From: Paenirhodobacter enshiensis
GTDB lineage: Bacteria; Pseudomonadota; Alphaproteobacteria; Rhodobacterales; Rhodobacteraceae
NCBI RefSeq assembly: GCF_000740785.1
Contig: NZ_JFZB01000010.1
Span: 1-64,000 of the forward strand
Reading direction: 5' to 3'
Length of the DNA stretch: 64,000 nucleotides
The notes beneath the pieces were generated by a model, which worked only from the letters and a program-made list of their open reading frames with translations, searched no databases and was not told the origin of the DNA. Positions 31,244 to 40,525 of the stretch are shown one piece after another. Both the position numbers and the translations under genes were made by a program. Each line of letters begins with the position of its first letter. Position 1 is the first letter of the stretch.

Positions 31244-32357
31244 GATGCGTGAGACGGTCAAGGTGGACCTGGGCGAACGCTCCTACGAGGTGCGGATGGG
31301 GCCGGGGCTGATCGCTCAGGCAGGGACCGAGATCGCGCCTTTGCTGCACCGGCCGCGGGTGCGGGTGATCACCGACGAGACCGTCGCGGGGCTGCATCTC
31401 GAAGAGTTGCGCGCGGGCCTTGGCGACATCGAGATGAGCGCGCTGGCGCTGCCGCCGGGCGAGGGCACGAAATGCTGGGCGCAGCTCGAACGCGCCTGCG
31501 GCTGGCTGCTGGAGCAGAAGGTCGAGCGCAAGGATATCGTCATAGCCTTCGGCGGCGGGGTGATCGGCGATCTGGCGGGCTTCGCGGCGGCGATCCTGCG
31601 CCGCGGCGTGCGCTTCGTGCAGATCCCGACGACGCTTCTGGCGCAGGTCGACAGCTCGGTCGGCGGCAAGACCGGGATCAACACCGCGCAGGGCAAGAAC
31701 CTGATCGGCGCGTTCCATCAGCCCTCGCTGGTGCTCGCCGACATCGACCTTCTGGGCACGCTGACCGCGCGCGATTTCATCGCGGGTTATGGCGAGGTGG
31801 TGAAATACGGCCTGCTGGGCGACGCGCAGTTCTTCGACTGGCTGGAGGCGAACGGCCCGGCGCTTGCGGCGGGCGACACGGCGGCGCGGCTGAAGGCGGT
31901 GCGCCGCTCGGTCGAGATGAAGGCCGGGATCGTCGCCCGTGACGAGACCGAAGAGGGGGAACGCGCCCTTCTGAACCTCGGCCACACCTTCTGCCACGCG
32001 CTGGAATCGGCGACGGGCTACGGCGCGCGGCTGCTGCATGGTGAGGGTGTGGCGATCGGCTGTGCGCTGGCGTTCGAGCTCAGTCAGCGCCTCGGGCTGT
32101 GCTCGCAGGAAGCGCCGAGCCGGGTGCGCGCGCATCTGAAGGCGATGGGGATGAAGACCGACCTTGCCGACATCGACGGGCCGTTGCCCGATGCAGACGG
32201 TCTGATCGCGCTGATGGCGCAGGACAAGAAGGTGCTCGACGGCAAGATGCGCTTCATCCTGGCGCGCGGGATCGGCGAGGCTTTCGTCACCTCGGACGTG
32301 CCGCGTGACGTGCTGAAGCGGCTGCTCGAAGATGCGCTGGAGACCCGCCGGGCCTGA
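31230..32357 (+). CDS. aroB: 3-dehydroquinate synthase
   Basis: This 375-residue NAD- and metal-dependent enzyme makes 3-dehydroquinate from DAHP. It shows GGGVIGDLAGFAAA, the substrate/metal region SSVGGKTGINTAQGKNLIGAFHQP-type segment, and LNLGHTFCHALE with metal-binding histidines. The ATG at 31230 has GGAGG upstream and lies within the end of aroK, a classic aroK-aroB coupling. An ATG at 31203 is less likely. Confidence 0.95.
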   Translation: MRETEMRETVKVDLGERSYEVRMGPGLIAQAGTEIAPLLHRPRVRVITDETVAGLHLEELRAGLGDIEMSALALPPGEGTKCWAQLERACGWLLEQKVERKDIVIAFGGGVIGDLAGFAAAILRRGVRFVQIPTTLLAQVDSSVGGKTGINTAQGKNLIGAFHQPSLVLADIDLLGTLTARDFIAGYGEVVKYGLLGDAQFFDWLEANGPALAAGDTAARLKAVRRSVEMKAGIVARDETEEGERALLNLGHTFCHALESATGYGARLLHGEGVAIGCALAFELSQRLGLCSQEAPSRVRAHLKAMGMKTDLADIDGPLPDADGLIALMAQDKKVLDGKMRFILARGIGEAFVTSDVPRDVLKRLLEDALETRRA

Positions 32358-32382
32358 GAAGGCCCACTGTCCGCAAAACATC

Positions 32383-32415
32383 CGGGGCCGGTTTCCGCGC
32401 TGGAAACCGGCCCCG
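32383..32415. terminator. hairpin between aroB and the convergent entericidin gene
   Basis: A perfect 14-bp stem (32383-32396 with 32402-32415) has a five-base loop. A short T-rich stretch follows on the minus strand (complement of 32374-32381). It can serve both convergent transcripts. Confidence 0.7.
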
Positions 32416-32440
32416 ATACGTGTTCGCTTTCACCGAAAGT

Positions 32441-32557
32441 TCAGAACCAGCCCTGAACGGTGCGGGCCGCGCCCGAAATGTCGTCGCCCACGCCTGCCAC
32501 GGTATTGCAACCGGCCAGTGCCGCCATGATGGCGGCGAGAAGGATGATGTTTTTCAT
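32441..32557 (-). CDS. entericidin A/B family small lipoprotein
   Basis: This 38-residue protein starts MKNIILLAAIMAALAGC: a lipoprotein signal with lipobox LAGC, acylated cysteine C17, and a 22-residue mature part NTVAGVGDDISGAARTVQGW typical of the entericidin family (toxin/antidote bacteriolytic lipoproteins in enterobacteria; cell-envelope stress associated elsewhere). The ATG overlaps the stop of the upstream binding-protein gene (ATGA), so the two are coupled. It is too short for usual gene-calling cut-offs. Confidence 0.85.
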   Translation of the reverse strand: MKNIILLAAIMAALAGCNTVAGVGDDISGAARTVQGWF

Positions 32558-34398
32558 TGCTCTGCCTCATACCACCAGGTCTCGGGCAGAAAGCCCGGCC
32601 AGTCTCCATATAAGGGGATCCGCTTCGGAAAGTGAAGTTCACGGATGTGTGCGACATGGGTTTCCGGCGGATACCAGCTTGGAATCACGTAGCGTCCCGC
32701 GGTCAGAATGCGGTCGAGCGCGCGCACCGCGGCGGTGAAATCCTCGGGGTCGCGGGCGTCGAGCATGGCGTGAACCATCGCCTCGGCGGCGGGGCTGTTC
32801 ATCCCCATCAGGTTGCGGCTGCCCGGATCCGTCACGCCCTTCGCGCCCCAGTAGAGCATCTGCTCGTTGCCGGGGCTGAGCGAGAGCGCGATCATCATCC
32901 AGGTCATGCCATAGTCGTAATTGGTCACCCGCATCTGGTATTGCGCATCGTCGACCCGGGTCACCGTGGGCCGGATGCCGAGCCGGGCGAGCGATTGCAG
33001 ATAGATGTCGACATTCGACTGCACATCGGCCGCACCCTGTTTCAGCAAGATCTCGAAGGTGAAGGGCTGGCCCTTCGCGTTGCGCAAAACGCCTTCGTCA
33101 TCGACGTTCCAGCCCGCCTGTTCCAGAAGCCCGGCCGCATGGCGCAGCCCGGGGCGGTCGAGCATCTTGTCCGAGGTCTCGGGCAGGCTGTAGCCCGACA
33201 GCGTTCCGGGCGGCAGACCGGCAGCATAGGGAGCGAGCAGCGCCGCCACCTTGCCCGTCGCCGGCCCCGGCCGCATCGCCAGATCGGAATTCGCGAAATA
33301 GGACGTGATCCGTGGTTCAGCTCCGGCGTTCAACGTATTGGAAATGAACCTGAAATTGTAAGCGTCAATCATCGCCTCGCGCACGCGCCAGTCGGCGAAG
33401 ACGGAAAGCCGCGTGTTCATCACCAGCCCCGAGATTCCCGAGGGCCGGTGATGCGGGATCTCGTCGAGCACCACCTCGCCGCGGCGCACCGCGGGGAAAT
33501 CGTAATCGCGTGCCCATTTCGCGGCCGAGCCCTCGCGCCAGACGTCGATATCGCCGGCCTTGAACGCCTCGAAGGCGGTATTGGGATCGCCGAAGTAATC
33601 CCACCGCATGGTGTCGAAATTGTATCGGCCGCGGTTGACCGGCAGATCCTTGCCCCACCAGTTCGGGTTGCGCTTCAGGGTGATGAACCGGCCGGTCTCG
33701 ACCCGGTCGACGACATAGGGGCCCGATCCCACCGGCACGGTGCGGGTGTCATTGGCGAAATCCTTGCCCTGCCATTGCGCGCGTTCGAGGACGGGCCGCA
33801 TCCCCATGATCAGCGGCAGCTCGCGGTCGGGTTCGGTGAAGGTGATGCGCAGGCTGCGCGGGCCGGTCTGCGCGATCTCCTTCACCTTGCGCCAGACGTT
33901 CTGATAGCGCGGATGGCCGAGCGTGCCGAGCGTGCGATAGGACCAGATCACGTCATCGACCGTCACCGGATTGCCGTCCGAGAACCGCGCCTCGGGTCGC
34001 AGGGTGAATTCGACCCATGAGCGGTCGGGCGCGGTCTCGACGCTTTCGGCGAGCAGCCCGTAAAGCGTGAACGGCTCGTCGATCGAGCGCGCCATCAGCG
34101 ATTCGGCGACGTAATTCGCGATGCCCTGTGCCGGCCGTCCGGCGAGGATCCAGGGGTTGAGCGAATCGAACCGCCCCGATTCGCCGAACCGGATGGTGCC
34201 TCCCTTCGGCGCCTGAGGATTGGCATAGGGCAGGTGATCGAAGTCCGCGGGCAGGGCGGGCAGCCCATACATCGCGATTCCCGCCGCCGGACCGAGTGCC
34301 GCATCCATGCCCGAGCCGGTCGTGTCTGCACCAGCAAGCCTTGGGCAAAATGCCAGCGCGAGCGCCACGAGGGCGCAGCCGAAGTGCCGCCAGTTCAT
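32554..34398 (-). CDS. YejA-like extracellular peptide-binding protein
   Basis: This 614-residue family 5 solute-binding protein has a signal peptide (1-24, ...PRLAGA). The start of the mature domain (YGLPALPADFDHLPYANPQAPKGG) resembles YejA, the binding protein of the YejABEF peptide/microcin C importer. No permease or ATPase genes adjoin, so it must use components encoded elsewhere. AGGA precedes the ATG at 34398. The end is coupled to the entericidin gene. Confidence 0.85.
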   Translation of the reverse strand: MNWRHFGCALVALALAFCPRLAGADTTGSGMDAALGPAAGIAMYGLPALPADFDHLPYANPQAPKGGTIRFGESGRFDSLNPWILAGRPAQGIANYVAESLMARSIDEPFTLYGLLAESVETAPDRSWVEFTLRPEARFSDGNPVTVDDVIWSYRTLGTLGHPRYQNVWRKVKEIAQTGPRSLRITFTEPDRELPLIMGMRPVLERAQWQGKDFANDTRTVPVGSGPYVVDRVETGRFITLKRNPNWWGKDLPVNRGRYNFDTMRWDYFGDPNTAFEAFKAGDIDVWREGSAAKWARDYDFPAVRRGEVVLDEIPHHRPSGISGLVMNTRLSVFADWRVREAMIDAYNFRFISNTLNAGAEPRITSYFANSDLAMRPGPATGKVAALLAPYAAGLPPGTLSGYSLPETSDKMLDRPGLRHAAGLLEQAGWNVDDEGVLRNAKGQPFTFEILLKQGAADVQSNVDIYLQSLARLGIRPTVTRVDDAQYQMRVTNYDYGMTWMMIALSLSPGNEQMLYWGAKGVTDPGSRNLMGMNSPAAEAMVHAMLDARDPEDFTAAVRALDRILTAGRYVIPSWYPPETHVAHIRELHFPKRIPLYGDWPGFLPETWWYEAEQ

Positions 34399-34474
34399 TC
34401 GTTCCGTCCTGCCCGGTTTGTCGTTGTTATGTCGCGAGGCTACCGTTCAGGGAGAGCATGCGCAAACTTTTCCC

Positions 34475-34503
34475 TTGGATGCGGGCGGGTCTCGGCTTAT
34501 AAA
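34475..34503 (+). promoter_or_regulatory. candidate sigma-70 promoter of the predicted sRNA
   Basis: TTGGAT (34475-34480) and TATAAA (34498-34503) are separated by exactly 17 bases. The -10 matches at five of six positions, and the -35 at three. Transcription would start near 34510. Confidence 0.45.
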
Positions 34504-34509
34504 GGGCTC

Positions 34510-34588
34510 ACTGCTCGATAGGTTTCTTGCCTGTATGAAACCTGCCTCATGACTTGACGCCCGCCTTGCGCGGGCGTCTTTTTCTTTT
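34510..34588 (+). ncRNA. predicted intergenic small RNA, about 80 nt
   Basis: No plus-strand gene lies between 32357 and 36939, yet a strong plus-strand terminator is present. Upstream of it is a promoter-like pair and a first hairpin with a perfect 7-bp stem (34520-34526 with 34537-34543, ten-base loop TTGCCTGTAT). A single-stranded linker (34544-34555) joins it to the terminator hairpin. The two-hairpin layout with a U-rich 3' end is typical of Hfq-dependent trans-acting sRNAs. I cannot match it to a named sRNA. Confidence 0.5.
34556..34588 (+). terminator. strong Rho-independent terminator, plus strand
   Basis: A perfect 9-bp GC-rich stem (34556-34564 with 34570-34578) is followed by TTTTTCTTTT. 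The T-tract exists only on the plus strand, so it does not serve psuG or the binding-protein gene. Confidence 0.9.
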
Positions 34589-34689
34589 CAGGCTTGGAAA
34601 ATCCGGGAAATGTGCAAGCCCGCAGCGGCCTTGCATCGGGTGTGCTCTGTCCGGCACCACAGGCCGGGCAGAGCGGTCGCGCTTTCGTC

Positions 34690-35603
<914 letters not shown>

Positions 35604-35607
<4 letters not shown>

Positions 35608-36503
35608 GAGGCGATATCTCCTGAAACGTAGCGGGCTGCGGCGGCGATGGCCTGTTCGAGCGCCGTGGCGCGGTCGGCGCCCTGACGCTCGGCCACGACA
35701 TGGGCCGCCATGAACGTGTCTCCGGCGCCGGTCACGCGGGTGACCATGACGGCGGGCGGGGCGAGGGACAGAACCGCGGGGCCGGGCAGGCCGGTCGCGC
35801 CGCAGGCGGCCGCGCGGCCGCCATCGGTGACCAGAACGCGCTTCGCGCCGCGCGCGAGCATCCCTTCGGCCGCGGCGACGGCATCGTCAAACCGGCGCTG
35901 GCAGATGATCCCGGCTTCTTCGAGGTTCACATAGAACGTCACCCGCGGATGGCCGAGCAGCGGGATCAGCCGTTCGGCCTTGCCCGGGCTCGCCGGCGCG
36001 ACGCGCAGATCGGCGGCCGCGAACAGGGGCGAGCGCGCGATCTCGGCGATCAGCGCCTCGGTCAGATTGCCGTCGAGCGCGACCGGCCCCGACCACGGCT
36101 CCGCGGCGGAGCCAAGCCGCCCGTCCGCAAGCGGACGCAGGATCTTGTCGCCCGCCGCTTCGAGGGAATGCGCGTCCGCGATCGCCGCGATCAGCCCGTT
36201 GGCGGCCTCGACGGCCATGTAGCGATCCGTCGGCAGGTCGTCCGAGCGGTAAAGACAGTCGCAGTCGATCCCCATCAGCGCGGCGGCATTGACCAGCTCG
36301 TCGCCCGCCGGATCGCGGCCGATGGCGCTCAGCACCGCCGGGCGCAGCCCGAAGCGGGTCAGCGTCATCGCGATGTTCATCGCGACGCCTCCCGGCAGGC
36401 GGGTGATCCGCCCCGGCACGTCGGCCCCGAGCTGCATGTTCACCGGCGAGCGCCCGATGATGTCCCACAGGACCGAGCCGATGCACAGAATATCCGCTGC
36501 CAT
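35604..36503 (-). CDS. psuK: pseudouridine kinase, PfkB family
   Basis: This 299-residue ribokinase-fold kinase starts ILCIGSVLWDIIG, has GGVAMNIAMTLTRFG and the C-terminal GAGDTFMAAHV motif with the catalytic aspartate and anion hole. Pairing with psuG indicates pseudouridine as substrate. The ATG at 36503 is used. Confidence 0.93.
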
Positions 36504-36797
36504 CCGCGATGATCCTTCCGAAAACGTTCACGACTTTCGCGCCCCGAACGCCGGAGCGAGGCGCCGGTCTAGCGCAAACCCCCGCCCGGTGCAAACCCCT
36601 GCCGCGCGGCCTTCGGCGCGCCCCGACGCACGTCTGCGCGAGAGGCCCTTTCCCTTTCGCTTTGCCCCAAATATCCCGGGGGTGAATTGGCCGACAGGCC
36701 AAGAGGGGGCAGCGCCCCCGCCTTCCCAGATCTTCGGGCCAGATCTTCGGGCCTTGATTTCCTGCGCCTTCGCGCCTGAAATCCCGCTCATCCACCC
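36504..36797. repeat. intergenic segment with hairpins and a tandem repeat upstream of rpsB
   Basis: The stretch codes for nothing convincing. It contains CCCAAATATCCCGGGGG (near 36664), which resembles a segment I associate with recurrent intergenic elements in Rhodobacteraceae, then two hairpins (TTGGCC-GACA-GGCCAA and GGGGGC-AGC-GCCCCC) and a tandem 13-bp duplication of CAGATCTTCGGGC near 36727-36752. It may belong to a dispersed repeat family. Confidence 0.45.
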
Positions 36798-36826
36798 TTG
36801 CCAACCCCCATCGCCCCCGCTATACG
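36798..36826 (+). promoter_or_regulatory. candidate rpsB promoter
   Basis: TTGCCA (36798-36803) and TATACG (36821-36826) are 17 bp apart. A start near 36833 would give a leader of about 105 nt ahead of the rpsB ATG. Confidence 0.5.
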
Positions 36827-36840
36827 GCAGCCACTTCACA

Positions 36841-36912
36841 GGCGGAGGCGGGCCTTCGGGGGAGACATCCCCGACAGGTCCACCGGTTGGGAGAGATCCC
36901 TGATCCTCCGCC
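36841..36912 (+). promoter_or_regulatory. structured 5' leader of rpsB
   Basis: GGCGGAGG (36841-36848) can pair perfectly with CCTCCGCC (36905-36912), closing a domain with at least two internal helices (CGGGG/CCCCG and GGGA/TCCC). This looks like a multibranched leader, as expected for an autoregulatory S2 binding site; S2 autoregulation through its leader is established in E. coli. Confidence 0.45.
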
Positions 36913-36938
36913 AAGGCGCAAACCGGAAAGGACAAGAC

Positions 36939-37694
36939 ATGGCGCTTCCCGAATTCACCATGCGTCAGCTGCTCGAAGCTGGCGTTCACTACGGTCACCA
37001 GACGCAGCGTTGGAACCCCCGCATGGGCGAGTTCATCTACGGCGAGCGGAACGGCATCCACATCATCGACCTGACCCAGACCGTCCCGATGCTGGACCAG
37101 GCTCTGCAGGTCATCCGTGACACCGTCGCCAAGAACGGCCGCGTGCTGTTCGTCGGCACCAAGCGTCAGGCCTCGAAGGCCGTCGCCGATGCCGCCGAGA
37201 AATGCGCCCAGTATTACATGAACCACCGCTGGCTCGGTGGCACGCTCACCAACTGGAAGACCGTCTCGCAGTCGATCCAGCGCCTGAAGAACATCGACGA
37301 GGTCCTCGCGGCCGGCGCCGAAGGCCTGACCAAGAAAGAGCGTCTCCACATGGAACGCGAGCAGGTCAAGCTGCAGGCGTCGCTCGGCGGTATCCGCGAA
37401 ATGGGCGGCCTGCCGGACCTGCTGTTCGTGATCGACGTGGGTAAAGAAGACCTCGCCATCCAGGAAGCCAAGAAGCTCGGCATCCCGGTCGTGGCCGTCG
37501 TCGACACCAACTGCTCGCCCAAGGGCGTTGACTATGTGATCCCGGGCAACGATGACGCCGCGCGCGCCATCTCGCTCTACTGCGACCTCGTGAGCCGTGC
37601 GGCTCTCGACGGCATGACCGCCCAGATGGGCGCTGCCGGCGTCGATCTCGGTGCCCTCGAAGAGGCTCCGGTCGAGGAAGAAGTCGAGGCCTGA
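36939..37694 (+). CDS. rpsB: 30S ribosomal protein S2
   Basis: This 251-residue S2 protein has [45 protein letters not shown] and GGTLTNWKT. It binds 16S rRNA on the 30S body. AAAGGAC precedes the ATG at 36939; a longer frame to 36798 is rejected. The acidic C-terminal tail ([11 protein letters not shown]) is normal for the family. It is followed by tsf. Confidence 0.96.
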   Translation: MALPEFTMRQLLEAGVHYGHQTQRWNPRMGEFIYGERNGIHIIDLTQTVPMLDQALQVIRDTVAKNGRVLFVGTKRQASKAVADAAEKCAQYYMNHRWLGGTLTNWKTVSQSIQRLKNIDEVLAAGAEGLTKKERLHMEREQVKLQASLGGIREMGGLPDLLFVIDVGKEDLAIQEAKKLGIPVVAVVDTNCSPKGVDYVIPGNDDAARAISLYCDLVSRAALDGMTAQMGAAGVDLGALEEAPVEEEVEA

Positions 37695-37705
37695 TCGCCC
37701 GATCC

Positions 37706-37731
37706 GGGGCCCCGCGGCGACGCGAGGCCCC
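37706..37731 (+). promoter_or_regulatory. rpsB-tsf intercistronic hairpin
   Basis: A 10-bp stem with a single C/A mismatch carries a GCGA (GNRA) loop. No U-tract follows, so it is more likely an attenuator or RNA-stability element than a full terminator. A TTGACT box follows at 37741 without a convincing -10. Confidence 0.5.
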
Positions 37732-37802
37732 TCATGTCATTTGACTGACATTGTGGCGTGATTGAACTCGCGCCGAAACATCCCAGATTTCAGGAGGCCG
37801 CT

Positions 37803-38708
37803 ATGGCGATCACCGCTGCTATGGTGAAGGAACTGCGCGAAAGCACCGGCGCAGGCATGATGGACGCGAAGAAGGCTCTGACCGAGACCGATGGCAACAT
37901 GGATGCCGCGGTCGACTGGCTGCGCACCAAGGGCCTCGCGAAGGCCGCGAAGAAGGCCGACCGCGTGGCGGCCGAGGGCCTCGTCGGCGTCGCCGTCGAC
38001 GGCGGCAAGGGCGTCGCGGTCGAGCTGAACTCGGAAACCGACTTCGTCGCGAAGAACGCCGACTTCCAGAAGCTGGTCGCCGGTGTCGCCAAGGCTGCGC
38101 TCGACGCCGCTGACGTGGAAGGCCTGAAGGCCGCCTCGCTCGAAGGCAAGACCGTTGCCGACGCGCTGACCAACGCGATTGCCGTTATCGGCGAGAACAT
38201 GACCCTGCGCCGGATGCAGAAGGTCGAGGGCGATGTGGTCGTCTCCTACGTCCACAACGCCTCGGCCACCGACATGGGCCGCATCGGCGTTCTGGTCGCG
38301 CTGAAGGGCAAGGACGAGTCGGGCATCGGCAAGCAGATCGCCATGCACATCGCCGCCACCGCGCCGCTCGCTCTGAACGAGGCCGCGCTCGATCCGGCGG
38401 TCGTCCAGCACGAGCTGGAAGTGCAGACCGCGAAGGCTCTGGAAGAGAACGCCAGCTCGGCGAAGCCGAAGCCCGAGCAGGTGATCCACAACAACATCAT
38501 CCCGGGCCGGATGCGCAAGTTCCTCGAGGAAGTGACGCTTCTGAACCAGAAGTTCGTCATCAACCCCGACATCACCGTCGCCGAAGCTGCGAAGCAGGCC
38601 GGTGTCGAAGTCATCGCCTACGCGCGCGTTGCCGTGGGCGAAGGCATCGAGAAGAAGGAAGAGGATTTCGCTGCCGAGGTCGCCAAGACCATGGCCGGCG
38701 GCAACTGA
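37803..38708 (+). CDS. tsf: elongation factor Ts
   Basis: This 301-residue protein is the nucleotide exchange factor of EF-Tu. It has [17 protein letters not shown] at the N-terminus, then [12 protein letters not shown] and a dimerisation domain. CAGGAGG precedes the ATG at 37803; the longer frame (37758) is rejected. It shares its operon with rpsB, as in most bacteria. Confidence 0.96.
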   Translation: MAITAAMVKELRESTGAGMMDAKKALTETDGNMDAAVDWLRTKGLAKAAKKADRVAAEGLVGVAVDGGKGVAVELNSETDFVAKNADFQKLVAGVAKAALDAADVEGLKAASLEGKTVADALTNAIAVIGENMTLRRMQKVEGDVVVSYVHNASATDMGRIGVLVALKGKDESGIGKQIAMHIAATAPLALNEAALDPAVVQHELEVQTAKALEENASSAKPKPEQVIHNNIIPGRMRKFLEEVTLLNQKFVINPDITVAEAAKQAGVEVIAYARVAVGEGIEKKEEDFAAEVAKTMAGGN

Positions 38709-38737
38709 TCCATCCGATCCCGTCTTCGACGAACAGG

Positions 38738-38770
38738 CGCCGCATCTTTCGGGATGCGGCGTTTTCGTTT
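38738..38770 (+). terminator. Rho-independent terminator of rpsB-tsf
   Basis: CGCCGCATC and GATGCGGCG form a perfect 9-bp stem (38738-38746 with 38753-38761) followed by TTTTCGTTT. Confidence 0.9.
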
Positions 38771-39124
38771 GCAGGCCGCCGATTCGCGTCGTTCCGGTTC
38801 GGATCGGCGGATAACACGGAGACCGGGTGGGGCGTGGAGGATTCTCGCGGTGCCACAACATCGGGCAAGATGTGACGGACAGCGCCAGAGCGAAATAAGA
38901 TCGGCCCCGGGGAGCGAAATAGCTCCCCCGGGCCGGACCGGTTCCCCGGAGTGAGACGTCCGCCGGACCAATCCTCGACTTTCGCCCCTGTTCCTGGCCA
39001 AAGCCACCATTCACGGAACATTGATCATGATGATCGCGATGGCGGCGCTTGGCGAGTAAGGATTTCCCTACCTTTTGCGAAGGGCAGGCCTTTGCCCGCA
39101 TTCCATTCCGCGATCCGCGTCCGT
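38771..39124. other. intergenic region between tsf and the LuxR-type gene
   Basis: No gene is supported in this 354-bp convergent gap. It contains a long GC hairpin (GGCCCCGGGGAGC and GCTCCCCCGGGCC, 38903-38934, with one bulge on each side) and a direct repeat GAGCGAAATA at 38888 and 38912; the second copy forms part of the hairpin's stem and loop. The hairpin could terminate the LuxR-type gene but has no T-tract. Confidence 0.4.
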
Positions 39125-39916
39125 TCAGCCGCGGGGGGGCTGGCGGGACGGCGTGCCGGCCCTGACGGGGACGACGGGATAGAACAGCCGCTTTTGCAGC
39201 AGCGCCTTCACCGTAGCCTGAACCGTAGTATCGACGCGCATCGTCTCGCGAGCTAGACGCAGATGCTTTTCTACCGTGGCCGTGGTCAGGCCCATCAGCT
39301 CGGCGATATCGGCAATCGTCTTGCCATCGGCGACCCATTCCAGGACCTCACGCTGACGCACGGTCAGTTGCGTGACCGAGGACGGGAAAGGCAGGCTGGT
39401 GATCTTCAGATGCGTGACGGCATTGAGCACCGTCAGCTCCTGGCGGTTTCGGTCCCAGATCCGGTCAACATCGGCCTGGCTCAGCCCCGGCATCGCGCAC
39501 AGGCTGATCCAGGCCAGCGCCCGCTTTGACAGGCCGCCGAAGCTGATGGTCAGCCCCGCCGTGGCGCCGAGCTGATGTTTCACCTCCAGCACGCGCCGCC
39601 CGCTTTGCGACAGCAGCCCCGCCGAGGCCCATTCGTTCAGCTGCGACCACAGCAGCGGCCCCTCGTGGCTCTCCAACCAGTGCAGAATCGGATTGGCGAC
39701 AAAGATGTCCGGCTCTCCGAGCCGGTCGACATAGAGCGGGTCGTGGCTGTTGAGAATCAGCGCATCGCTTTCGTCGAACTTGCGCAGCTGCGTGCGAAAC
39801 GGCACGAACCCATAGAGCAGCCGGTCGAAACCGTAATGGCGCATGGTTTCGCAATGACATGACCAGATCTGGTCGATGTCGTCGCTGGACAGCACGCGTT
39901 CGAGATATTCCAGCAT
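39125..39916 (-). CDS. LuxR-type regulator with autoinducer-binding-like domain (solo)
   Basis: This 263-residue protein has an N-terminal LuxR autoinducer-binding-like domain (~15-165) and a C-terminal LuxR helix-turn-helix (184-246, LTVRQREVLEWVADGKTIADIAELMGL). The acyl-homoserine-lactone contacts of TraR/LuxR are only partly kept; the region that usually reads YxxxDP reads FVANPILHW (72-80), with Asn at the Asp position. No luxI-type synthase gene is in the window, so it is a solo. A lux-box-like repeat lies just upstream. Confidence 0.85.
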   Translation of the reverse strand: MLEYLERVLSSDDIDQIWSCHCETMRHYGFDRLLYGFVPFRTQLRKFDESDALILNSHDPLYVDRLGEPDIFVANPILHWLESHEGPLLWSQLNEWASAGLLSQSGRRVLEVKHQLGATAGLTISFGGLSKRALAWISLCAMPGLSQADVDRIWDRNRQELTVLNAVTHLKITSLPFPSSVTQLTVRQREVLEWVADGKTIADIAELMGLTTATVEKHLRLARETMRVDTTVQATVKALLQKRLFYPVVPVRAGTPSRQPPRG

Positions 39917-39938
39917 TTTCCCCTGAAATCGTCGGTCG

Positions 39939-39960
39939 ACCTATCAACTATGATACAGGT
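39939..39960 (-). promoter_or_regulatory. lux-box-like inverted repeat upstream of the LuxR-type gene
   Basis: The 22-bp site reads ACCTAT-N10-ACAGGT on the plus strand; on the minus strand it starts ACCTGTA and ends AGGT, like the Vibrio fischeri lux box, though two bases longer. It lies 23-44 bp upstream of the regulator's ATG, a suitable place for autoregulation. Confidence 0.45.
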
Positions 39961-39988
39961 TCAGATCGGGTCGCAACGTCGTTCTATC

Positions 39989-40007
39989 AAGGCCGTGGTC
40001 CGGCCTT
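39989..40007. terminator. hairpin downstream of the DUF442 gene
   Basis: AAGGCCG and CGGCCTT form a perfect 7-bp stem with a TGGTC loop immediately after the stop codon of the minus-strand gene. No T-tract follows on that strand. Confidence 0.35.
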
Positions 40008-40008
40008 T

Positions 40009-40446
40009 TCAGGCCTGACGGCGTTGTGCCGCGCGCGCCTGCAGGGCAGGCAGCAAACCGCTGTGGTCATAGCCCGCATGGGCGGCCATCTGAACGATCT
40101 CGTCGATCGGGCGGCGGCCCGCCTCGGTCATCGCCCAGAGGTGCGACGACCGTGTGCCGGAGCGGCAATAGGCCAGCACCGGGCCGTCGAGTTCCGAGAG
40201 CGCTGCCCCGAACGCATCGGCGAGGTCGTCGGTCAGAAGACCGGGCTCGTAGGGAATGTAGCGGAAGGCGAGACCCGCGGCCTTCGCGGCTTCGGCCATC
40301 GCGGCACTGTCACGCTCTGGTCCGGCCTCTGCATCGGGGCGGTTGTCGATCAGCGCCCTGAACCCGAGGGCGGCAAGCTGCGCGACCTCTTCGGGTTCGA
40401 TCTGGGGTGCGACGGAAAGCTCCGGCGTGATCTGGCGGATATCCAT
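40009..40446 (-). CDS. DUF442/TIGR01244 family phosphatase-like protein
   Basis: This 145-residue protein has a dual-specificity-phosphatase-like fold with the loop CRSGTRS (around 93-99), where the cysteine would be the nucleophile. It belongs to the TIGR01244 group, found alone or fused to beta-lactamase-like sulfur dioxygenases (Blh), and proposed to act in sulfide metabolism. No sulfur genes adjoin here. It follows gph after 79 bp. Confidence 0.82.
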   Translation of the reverse strand: MDIRQITPELSVAPQIEPEEVAQLAALGFRALIDNRPDAEAGPERDSAAMAEAAKAAGLAFRYIPYEPGLLTDDLADAFGAALSELDGPVLAYCRSGTRSSHLWAMTEAGRRPIDEIVQMAAHAGYDHSGLLPALQARAAQRRQA

Positions 40447-40525
40447 GGCTTTGCCTCTCAGTCTGGTCAGCCCCGGAGGGGGTGGAATTCAATCGCGCGA
40501 ACCATCGCGCGGACGGCGCCGATGT

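Noticed and set aside
39125-39916. Quorum-sensing pair with a synthase gene
   Set aside because: No LuxI-like protein is encoded nearby on either strand.
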